64,000 nucleotides of DNA from the NCBI GenBank assembly GCA_037349315.1, contig JBAIAC010000020.1:1860001-1924000 (forward strand), read 5' to 3'. Positions 54,892 through 64,000 of this stretch are shown here, one piece after another (within the stretch, counting starts at the first letter, position 1; each line of letters begins with the position of its first letter). The DNA comes from Chelydra serpentina (Eukaryota > Chordata > Testudines > Chelydridae). The position numbers were made by a program, and so were the translations under genes. The notes beneath the pieces were generated by a model. It had not been told where the DNA came from. It saw only the letters and a list, made by a program, of their open reading frames with translations, and did not search any database.

Positions 54892-57800
54892 GTAAGTCTA
54901 ACTACTCATTTTATTGTGTACATTGGTGTTGGGATGGCAGACATGTAGATCTGTGGAGTTAAAAATTTAACCTCACAATTATGATTTGTGGGAAGAAGAG
55001 AGTGACAGAATTAACGTCTAACCTTTCACCTAAATTTGTGTGTCAAAAATACTCTTCAAAGTTGAGATACTGAATACCAAAATACAAAAGGGAAGTTTTA
55101 ATTATCTGTTGGAAGAAAGATAAACTTTCCTTTGTGTACATGTCTGAATGAATTCATGATTTGTGTTTTCCTATTATTTCAGTTCCAAGTTTTTGCTAGT
55201 TTTGCATTTTTTTTCAACTTATTTTTTTAGTCAGGACTTTTATAGGATGGTTGAGATAATGTCTGCAGACCCAGGACCTCAAATATCTCAAAATATTCAG
55301 ACCTGCTTGTTACAGCCTGACTCAGTATCTCCCTAAACAGTCACCACTCTGTTGTGAATGAACCCAATTGCAGAGTCTCATGTGTACCCAAGCCAACTGG
55401 GTGTGGGCAGAGACACTACTTCTTATTCTGGGCCTTGTGGGAACCCTCCTGATTGCTTCCTAGGGATTTGGGACTCTGAGGTTCAGAAGTTCTAGACCCT
55501 AAAATTAGTGACTCAGACCAGTCAAGCTCCCCAGTCGCTTATACCCACTCCTCCAGAGTTTCACTGATACTGTGTGCACACTGGATTTCTTATTTAACCT
55601 TTTCAGGGACAGTGTGGCGGGAAAGCAAGAACATAGGCTTAGGAAGAGAATTTCTTAACCATTGTTGCCTTGCTATGAAAAGCAAACAAGACGTTTGAAA
55701 AATAGCAGAAGTCCTGAGGCTCACCCTCCTGTGGTGTGATCTCATCCCTTCTGAGAGTCTGATATTCGCTAGTGTTTTGGGGCTGTGCAGATGCTCTCCT
55801 GCCTTCTCTCTTTCCTGCAAGTCCACCTTTCATGCTTAACTCCCCTGCTTGGAGCAGCACCCCTTCTTACATACAGTCTTTGTATCCTTCAGCCATGTGC
55901 TTAGATGGAAGCCTTCATGTCCCTCTCCCAGTCAGACTTCTCCTATGCAGAAACATCATGTAGAAGAAACATTGTTCAATATGGCTGGGCCAACAGTTGA
56001 GAGATGTTAAAGTTGATCAGCCTAAATAGGTATCCTGTGGCTCTCCATGACAGTCCTTCAGTGGGATATCAGGTGTGTTTTCTGCGTAGGCCTTCTCTAG
56101 AATGTAATGCAGTAAGCTGCCCTCAGGCCAACTTGTGAGACATGTGTTCACCCTATAATAGAAAATGGAGTTCACAACCTGATACAGACATATCCCACTG
56201 TGTCACACTGCTGACGGACTGTACAGTTATATTTATAAATCCATGGACTTTCAACCCAGAAAATATTGGAATGAAGGGGTTTCCATTTTCATAAAGGTGA
56301 CCTAAACAAGGATCTTTGAGTAATGTCAGTGACTTCAGAAGATCTGATTCTGAATCACCATTTAACTGAAGATGTGAGGTCACACATTCAGTGAGGTTTA
56401 TTGGTTGGATTTTCTGGCCTCTGTTTTGCAGGAGGTCAGATAAGATGATCATCACAGCTGGCTGGAAAATGGAATTTCCACATTGAGGAACATTTTGAGG
56501 TTTCAGAAAAAAATTGTCCTGAATTCAGGACAAATAGTTAAAAAACCGAATGAAATTTTATAGAACAGAAATTGTGAAAAAAATCTGTTTTCAGGATAAC
56601 TAATTTTTCAGGGAGGTGGCTGCCAGCTAGAAGACTCATGCCAATTTCACTTTCTCAAGAGCCTTGTCCATTTTACAACTTGGTCTGCAGTTTTCAGTAC
56701 ATCCTTCAGTCAGGGCAGGGAAAGGGAAGAGGAGGGTTGGAGAATTGGTTGGTGTAGGACACTCTGACGGACTTTCCAGAAAAAGCCAGAAACCTGCCTA
56801 GTGACCAGAGGGATTCAAATCAGGTAGAAGTTAGCGAAGCAAAGCTGGATAAAGTAGCTCCTTGCCGGCCACTCTAGGTGCTGTTGCTGCTTCGGTATTT
56901 GAGAGCACTATTCAGTGGTGGCTGGGCACTCAAATATGATTGATAGCCTCCAGTGTGACAGGAGTTCCCTACATGTTCATATGGAAAGGGAATCTGAGAA
57001 CAGTGCCCTCTGGTCCCACCCGAGAAGGCAGCATCCAGAGGTTCTGCAGATGCTTCAGGATCACTGCCAAAGCCAGTGGCTCTATTCTGCCTGTCGCTGC
57101 ACACTGCAACAAAAGGCTGGTTCTCTATCACTTGCTCCCGTGAAACCCCAGGTGCACCCCACAATATCTTGCCCAGGTTCCATCATCACTGCTCAGTGGG
57201 ACTAGCATGGCTGCACCTGGAGGATGCAAAGGAGAGAGCCCCTGAGGGGTTCTCTGCTGTGGGGTGGCAGAGGAAGATGCTAGAGACTTTGGCCAGGATA
57301 CTGCATAGCCCCCTGTATAGCCTCCATCCCTCCCCCACCCCCTTGACCATATAAAAGGAAGTGGAGTGACCAACTTACCCTCAATTCCTTTCACCACACT
57401 TGGCTATGAGGCAGAGCTAGCTGGCAGTGCCCATCTTATCCACTCATATCTTAGTTTATCTGTAAATAGTTTAGTTAGTGGTAGTTAGCATATATTATAA
57501 TTTATCTAATGCATTTTCAGTTTAATAGTGGGGGGATTTTGTTTGTTTTTATTATGTTTTTTTTCGAGGATAGGGAAATTTCCTCAGCCTCCAAACTCCC
57601 CAAGTTTTACATGTTTTTTGTCATGTGTGGCTGCTATGCTCTTTAATGACACTCACTATATATATCTTTATTGCCTGGGTGAGGGACATGTTAGGGAAAG
57701 AGATAAGGATTGTAAGTCCCTTACCAGAATGGCTACTAGATCCAGGGGGAAAGAGCTAAAACTTTTTTCTGTTAGAGAAATCAATGAGGCCTGCTTCAGA

Positions 57801-58506
57801 CCTGGCAAGATGGCAGGATTCCCTCTCACCCCAGAAAATTGTCAGACAAAAGCACCCCTTCTGTGTCCTTAGTCTCACCAGTTCCTGTTACTTCAGCCTC
57901 TACTAGGACCTACGGCACTAAACACAGTTCCCAAAAGTAGCATAGGGATTGGTTCCCTACTAAAACAGCTTCAGAAAGGAAGATTGACACATCACCCCTT
58001 TTATGCTCTTCAAAGATATCTTCTCCTCAGATGACCATGGATGTCTCCAGCTATCACAAAGAGAGATCCCCTAAGATCTTGGGGCTGCCGGTGTCCAATT
58101 CTCAGACGTCAAGAAGAGAGATTCCTTCAGTGCCAACAGCATTCTCCTCAGCTCCATTTCCTTCAGCTTCGATGCATTCAGAGCTGTTAGTTCCAGGGTC
58201 AAAGCTTTAAGGCAACAACACTACACACCCTGGTGTCCCTGAGGCCAAGAGTTTTAGAGCTGGTGTTTCAGAAGCCGTTAGCCTTGGCACTCGCTATACC
58301 TAGGTTTTATTCCTTGCTGCTCGGTTTGCCCTGAGCACAAACATAAAGCATCTGACTATGTTTGCCCTCCCTGAGTCTCCATTGCTATCCACTTAGTATT
58401 GTCAGAACTTACTGTCGCTGAGGACTTCTGTAGGATCAGCCCCTAAACAGGAAGATAAAGCAGTACTGTTCTCCTCTTCTGACAGTGAAGATGTCTCATA
58501 TAAATC
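54892..58506. other. Long stretch with no gene; minor old repeat traces
   Basis: At about 56395-56460 a diverged CR1-type 3' tail (GCAGGAGGTCAGATAAGATG) is visible. From about 57100 to 58500 the sequence may belong to an old retroelement (low-copy feel, CCATATAAAAGGAAG near 57350), but I cannot assign it. Small open frames lack domains. Confidence 0.4.
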
Positions 58507-60897
58507 ACAGAATCATAGAATCTTAGGGTTGGAATGGACCTCAGGAGGTCATCTAGTCCAACCCCCTGCTCAAAGCAGGACCAACCCCAACTAAATCATC
58601 CCAGCCAGGGCTTTGTCAAGCCTGACCTTAAAAACCTCTAAGGAAGGAGATTCTACCACCTCCCTAGGTAACCCATTCCAGTGCTTCACCACCCTACTAG
58701 TGAAAAGGTTTTTCCTAATATCCAACCTAAACCTCCCCCTCTGCAACTTGAGACCATTACTCCTTGTTATGGCATCTTCTACCACTGAGAACAGTCTAGA
58801 TCCATCCTCTTTGGAACCCCCTTTCAGGTAGTTGAAAGCAGCTATCAAATCCCCCCTCAGCCTTCTCTTCTGCAAGCTAAACAATCCCAGTTCCCTCAAC
58901 CTCTCCTCATACGTCCTGTGCTCCAGCCCCCTAATCATTTTTGTTGCCCTCTGCTGGACTCTTTCCAATTTATCCACATCCTTCTTGTAGTGTGGGGCCC
59001 AAAACTGGACACAGTACTCCAAATGAGGCCTCACCAGTGCCGAATAGAGGGGAATGATCACGTCTAGATCTGCTGGAAATGCTCCTACTTATACAACCCA
59101 AAATGCCGTTAGCCTTCTTGGCAACAAGGGCACACCGTTGACTCATATTCAGCTTTTCGTTAACTGTAACCCCTAGGTCCTTTTCTACAGAACTGCTACC
59201 CAGCCATTCGGTCCCTAGTCTGTAGCAGTGCATGGGATTCTTCTGTCCTAAATGGAGGACTCTGCACTTGTCCTTGTTGAACCTCATCAGATTTCTTTTG
59301 GCCCAATCCTCTAATTTGTCTGGGTCCCTCTGTATCCTATCCCTACCCTCCAGCATATCAACCACTCCTCCCAGTTTAGTGTCATCTGCAAACTTGCTAA
59401 GGGTGCAGTCCACACCATCGTCTAGATCGTTAATGAAGATATTGAACAAAACCGGCCCCAGCACCGACCATTTGGGCACTCCACCTGATACCGGCTGCCA
59501 ACTAGACATGGAGACATTGATGACTACCCGTTGAGCCCGACCATCTAGCCAGTTTTCTATCCACCTTACCGTCCATTCATCCAGCCCATGCTTCTTTAAC
59601 TTGCTGGCAAGAACACTGTGGGAGACTGTATCAAAAGCTTTGCTAAAGTCAAGAAATAGCACATCCAGTGCTTTCCCCTCATCCACAGAGCCAGTTATCT
59701 CATCATAGAAGGCAATTAGGTTAGTCGGGCGTGACTTGACCTTGGTGAATCCATGCTGACTGTTCCTGATCACTTTCTTCTTCTTTAAGTGGTTCAGAAT
59801 TGATTCCTTGAGGACCTGTTCCATGATTTTTCCAGGGACTCAGGTGAGACTGAATGGCCTGTAGTTCCACAGATCTTCCTTCTTCCCTTTTTTAAAGATG
59901 GTTACTATGTTACCTTTTTTCCAGTCATCCGGGACCTCCCCCGATTGCCATGATTTGTCAAAGATAATGGCCAATGGCTCTGCAATCACATCGGCCAACT
60001 CCTTTAGCACCCTCGGATGCAGTGCCTCCGGCCCCATGGACTTGTGCTCGTCCAGCTTTTCTAAATAGTCCCAAACGACTTCTTTCTCCACAGAGGGCTG
60101 GTCACCTCCTCCCCATACCATGCTGCGGAGTGCAGCCGTCTGGGAGCTGCCCTTGTCTGTGAAGACAGAGGCAAAAAAAGCATTCAGTACACTAGATTTC
60201 TCCACATCCTCTGTCACTAGGTTCCCTCCCTCATTCAGCAAGGGGCCCACACTTTCCTTGACTTTCTTCTTGTTGCTAACATACCTGAAGAAACCCTTAT
60301 TGTTACTCCTAACATCTCCGGCTAGCTGCAACTCCAAGTGTGACTTGGCCTTCCTAATTTCACTCTTGCATGCCTGAGCAATATTTTTATACTCCTCCCT
60401 GGTCATTTGTCCAATCTTCCACTTCTTGTAAGCTGCTTTTTTGTGCTTAAGACGAGCAAGGATTTCACTGTTAAGCCAAGCTGGTCACCTGCCATATTTA
60501 CTTTTCTTTCTACACATCAGGATGGTTTGTTCCTGCAACCTCAATAAGGTTTCTTTAAAATACAGCCAGCTTTCCTTGACTCCGTTCCCCCTCATGTTAT
60601 TCTCCCAGGGGACCTTGCCCATCAGTTCCCTGAGGGAGTTGAAGTCTGCTTTTCTGAAGTCCAGGGTCTCTGTTCTACTGCTCTCCTTTCTTCCTTGTGT
60701 CAGGATCCTGAACTCGACCATCTCATGGTCACTGCCTCCCAGGTTCCCATCCACTATTGCTTCCTCTACTATTTCTTCCCTGTTTGTGAGCAGCAGGTGA
60801 AGAAGAGCTTTTCCCCTAGTTGGTTCCTCCAGCACTTGCACCAGGAAATTGTCCTCTACACTTTCCGAAAACTTCCTGGATTGTCTGTGCAGGTAAT
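58507..60897 (-). mobile_element. CR1 LINE, 5' truncated within the endonuclease
   Basis: Reverse orientation. It reads from partial endonuclease (60841-60485, with GSDHEMVEF) through the linker (60406-59840) and RT (59824-58970: [34 protein letters not shown]) to the C-terminus (59061-58591) and tail. Breaks are a frameshift at about 59060 from a small deletion, a stop at about 59830 and stops near 60485. It resembles the copy at 28181. Confidence 0.9.
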
Positions 60898-60984
60898 TAA
60901 CAAGTACACTGCCTTGTTAATTAGATCAGCAAGCTGAGACCAGGAAGATCCCTCCTGGACTGTCATGTGTCCCCCCTACTCAGG

Positions 60985-62034
60985 GATGGCAGGTTTCTAG
61001 AAATTTTGGTGGTGTTTGTGGTGTGGGAGGGGCTCAGAAGTAGGGCAGAGGGTTGGGGTGCAGGGGGGTGAGGGCTCTGTCTGGGGCTAGAGATGAGGGG
61101 ATTGAGGTGTGGGAGGGGACTCGGGGCTGGGGCAGAGTGTTAGGGTGCGGGTGGATGAGGGCTGTGGGGTGGGGCACGGTTTGGGATCAGTTTTCGGAGC
61201 AGGTAGGCTGCCCTGGGACTGGGTCCATAGAGGACTCTCCCCAGCTCTTTCCCTGCCAGCTGCAACAATCTCTGGGGTAGGGGTCCCCCTCTTCCTCCCC
61301 CCCCCACCCGCAGCATGCTCACCCTCACCACTGTCACTGCACATGCTCCTAGGGTCCCTCTCAGGTACAAGAATCTCTCTCACCTCCCCTGTGGTGGGTG
61401 CGGGGGGGCAGGGAGCTGCATGCTTCTCCTGCCCTGATGCTGCCCCTCACTGTGGGTGGGGAATGGGACTGTCCCTTGCCCAGCGTGGGGCATGGGCGGT
61501 GACTGTGGGCAGGGGTGAGCGGCTGTACTGGTGGAGGGTCCTGCCAGAAAATGAAAGGGTCTGAGGGGGAAGGGCAGGTTTAGTCTAGATGGAGAGCGCT
61601 AGGACCCTGTGGCGGCAGTTGTTGCAGGGAGGAAGCATTGAGCTGCAAGGCAGAGGCAGGGATGCTCTCCTCCAGTGCCCAGAGAGGTGTGGGGGGGACA
61701 GCAAGGGGGGAGCGGGGGACACTTGAGGGAGGTGTGGGGGGAAGCAGGTGGGGCCTGACATTAGTCCCCATCTCCCCCCCCCCCCACGCTCCTTTCACTC
61801 CCCCCGCACAGCAAGCAGGAGGCTCGGGAGCAACTCCAAGGCAGAGGGCAGGAGTAGCACATGGCAGTGGGGGAAGAGACAGCTGAACTGCCAGCAATTG
61901 ATAGCCTGCTGAGCAGTTGCAGCACAGGGAACTTAGGGGAATGCGGAGCTGATGGGGGGCTGCCCATCCACCCTGGTTCCAACCACCCACCAGCTAGCTG
62001 CAACGGGCTGCTCTTCCTGCAAGCAGTGGACAAA
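60985..62034. repeat. GC-rich repeat related to 47884-48749
   Basis: Starts GGGATGGCAGGTTTCTAGAA. It has fewer minisatellite units (61018-61190) than the other copy and continues past the point at which that copy is cut by a CR1 (GGTGGAGGG at about 61530), so it shows more of the element. Open frames here reflect composition. Confidence 0.65.
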
Positions 62035-62039
62035 GCAGG

Positions 62040-62858
62040 TGTCAGGGTTCCCTCCCCACTCTTAACTCTAGGGTAAAGATGTGGGGACCCGCATTCAGAG
62101 CCCCTACGCTTATTTTTACCAGCTTAGGTTAAATCCCCCAAGGTACAAAATTCCCTGCACCCTGAGAAATGCTTCTCGCTGCCACCATCAAGTATCTAAC
62201 AGGAATCCAGGAAAGGAATCACTTGAACTTCCCTCCCCCCCAAAATACCCCCTCAAGCCGTACACCCCCTTTCCTGGGGAAGCTTGAGAACAATCTCCCA
62301 ACCAATTGGTTACACAGTGGTCTAAAAACCCACCCCCTGGGTTTTAACACCATAGAAAACAGTCAGCTTCTTAAAAGAAGGATTTTATTAAAAATAAAGA
62401 AGGTAAAATCATCTCTGTAAAATCAGGATGGTAACTATTTTACAGGACACTATATTTCCAAACTCAGAGGGATTTCCCCCTCTGGACAAAACCTTAAAGT
62501 TCCAGAAAACCATGAATAACCCCCACCCCCCCCACCCCGGCCCTTCTAACACAGGGGATACACCAAGCAAAATTAAACAGAAATCTATACACTATGCTAT
62601 CTAAACTTACTTCAGAAAAGGGAGGTTTGATTTTCTGCAGGTTCCTTCTGTCTTCCAAGATCACTCTGACCCAGACAAAAAAACACTCACAACGCCTTCC
62701 CCCCTCCTAAGATTTGAAAGTCTCTTGTCCCCTTATTGGTCAGATGCCAGCCAGGTCAGGTGTCAGTCTGGCTACCTGCATTTCTTAACCCTTTACTGGT
62801 AAGAGGATTTTATAGCACTGCATCAGACCCTCTCCCCCTTCCCTTCATATTTATGACA
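62040..62858 (+). mobile_element. Solo LTR, second copy, with 5-bp target duplication
   Basis: Starts TGTCAGGGTTCCC and ends TTTATGACA, with a perfect GCAGG duplication at 62035-62039 and 62859-62863. It aligns throughout with 2941-3742. No internal retroviral genes are present. Confidence 0.85.
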
Positions 62859-62863
62859 GCAGG

Positions 62864-62999
62864 CGGCTGCCAAACGATGTTAGAAGGGAGCATTGCGCAA
62901 CTTTAAATGAGCATGTTCCCTAACTGATCAGCAATGTAACAACAAAACAATGTTAACCGGGACGACTTTAAGTGAGGAGTTACTGTAGTTAGTAATTTA
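62864..62999. other. Short intergenic stretch
   Basis: No feature seen; it may hold the end of the - strand 3' UTR. Confidence 0.35.
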
Positions 63000-63264
63000 A
63001 AAAAAGTTCATTAATAGCTCTGTTTGTGAGAATTCAGTTTTTTGGATTCCAGTAAAGTTGCGTCTGTTATATGGGGAGCCACTCCTGTAGCATTACCAAT
63101 GCATGTAACTATAATTTCACAGGCAATGATTTTACACTTTGTCTTTCATCTGGCTGCAAAGCATTCTCTTACTTTGGTTCGGTTTGATGAAGAGTGCCAT
63201 GATGCATCAGAGATCTTTGGGATTAGTTTGGTCAACGAAACTGAGCATCACAGCCATTTTAAAT
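63000..63264 (-). other. 3' UTR of the - strand butyrophilin-like paralogue
   Basis: In complement it aligns with 34992 to about 35240 of the + strand gene. I did not find a clear polyadenylation hexamer in this strand within the homologous part. Confidence 0.6.
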
Positions 63265-63794
63265 TTAGTCCTCTTCTTTAATTGAAGAAATTCTCATTAC
63301 TGTTTCTTTTTGGGAATTTTTAAAGAATGGATAAATGTCTCCTAAGAATGAACAATCATTAAATGTGAACATCACAGACATATCAGTTACATTGAAAAAG
63401 GTCACCTCCCTGTCTTGGCAATTAATGTAAACTCCAATTTTCTTGGGCTTTTTCTGCACAATGACCCGGGTCCATGGATCTGTTTTTACCCAGTAATCTC
63501 TCCCACTCAGACCCAGAGCCCAGAATCCCTCTTTAGGGGACATGGAAAGTTTTCCTTTTTTCTGTATTGATTTTATGACCACTCCCAGGTCCCAGTCAGT
63601 GCTGCTCGTGACATCCACCTCCCAGTAGTGCTTTCCAGAGGAGAATCCTTCAGAGCCCAACACACAGACAGTCGAATCGAATCTCTCTGGGTTTGGTGGA
63701 ACTTTCTGAGGTTGGGCTTCATGTTTCAAACTCTTCTTATCCCTAGTAATGGAGAGGTTCGGGTGGGCTGTTTCTGCATCAAGAGTGATGTCAT
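63265..63794 (-). CDS. Terminal PRY-SPRY (B30.2) exon of a second butyrophilin-like gene
   Basis: In complement, TTTTCAG precedes ATGACATCACTC, the same phase 1 exon start as at 34456. It is open to TAA. Hallmarks are DITLDAETAHPNLSI, CVLGSEGFSSGKHYWEVDV, WDLGVVIKSI, GFWALGL, and KKIGVYINCQDREVTFFNV. It differs from the + copy at about 16 residues by hand alignment and ends two codons earlier (KEED). The domain is complete, so the gene is probably functional or recently so. Its other exons lie beyond the right edge. The two genes face each other tail to tail. Confidence 0.92.
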
Positions 63795-64000
63795 CTGAAA
63801 AGACACATTGAGTTTTCAAAAGCACTGGTCTAATGTCATTTTTAGATGGGATAAGGGGAAGTTTACAGGATGGGCCCCATCCTGCACTCCCTTCTAGGTG
63901 GTAGTTTTGCCTGATTGACGCCTGAGTGACAATGTTTTTCTTGTACTGAAATGTATGAGAGTTGTGTGAGGTTCACACAAAACTGAAAGTGATTCTGTAT
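63795..64000 (-). other. Intron upstream of the - strand B30.2 exon
   Basis: No heptad exon is visible within these 200 bases. Confidence 0.5.

Noticed and set aside
56874..57397. Several 90-codon open frames around 56.9-57.4 kb
   Set aside because: Open on both strands, no domain and no splice or conservation evidence.

Overview
This window is nuclear DNA of a vertebrate, very probably a cryptodiran turtle. The basis is the repeat content. There are many CR1 LINEs ending in repeats of ATTCTATG, and four copies of a tRNA-derived SINE whose 3' half is the CR1 3' tail, as described for the turtle Pol III SINE. GC-rich and TIR-bounded elements of a kind I associate with turtle genomes are also present. 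Nothing bacterial is here: no operons, no CRISPR array, no Shine-Dalgarno-led genes. The species call is inference; the repeat structures are read from the sequence.

Host gene content is small. From about 0.8 to 35 kb on the + strand lies the 3' part of a butyrophilin-like gene. It has a string of short exons, all phase 1 at both ends: 21-bp heptad exons at 7438, 12617, 18212, 25274, 25709 and 30769, then a 27-bp exon at 32533. A single terminal exon at 34456-34991 encodes a complete PRY-SPRY (B30.2) domain and the stop codon. Interleaved are three intact copies and one broken copy of a 114-bp, 38-codon exon that I do not recognise. Introns and exons have been duplicated together several times, and some copies have lost splice sites. 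The signal peptide and Ig exons would lie left of the window or be absent. At the right edge, on the - strand (63265-63794), is a second B30.2 exon about 90 % identical at the protein level, with a similar 3' UTR. The two paralogues are therefore tail to tail, about 28 kb apart.

The rest is mostly transposable elements. A CR1 with recognisable 5' UTR, ORF1 and ORF2 fills 2.0-6.8 kb and is broken by a solo LTR. A second CR1 subfamily fills 18.3-22.8 kb, broken by a fold-back element, and 26.2-28.1 kb. Further CR1s lie at 8.3, 10.2-11.8, 15.5, 28.2-30.1, 36.4-38.5, 38.9-42.1 (one CR1 inside another), 48.8-51.2 and 58.5-60.9 kb. A fragment of 28S rRNA with its segments in swapped order sits inside the CR1 at 50.85-51.04 kb. 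A Penelope-like fragment with a GIY-YIG domain lies at 45.57-46.31 kb with a 14-bp target duplication. Two solo LTRs of one family (2941-3742 and 62040-62858) carry 5-bp duplications. hAT-like and other TIR elements and GC-rich minisatellite repeats fill much of the remainder.

All retroelement reading frames here are broken by stops, frameshifts, insertions or truncation. The one nearest to open is the RT part of the CR1 at 28.2-30.06 kb, where the only interruption I see is a TGA in place of a conserved Trp codon.
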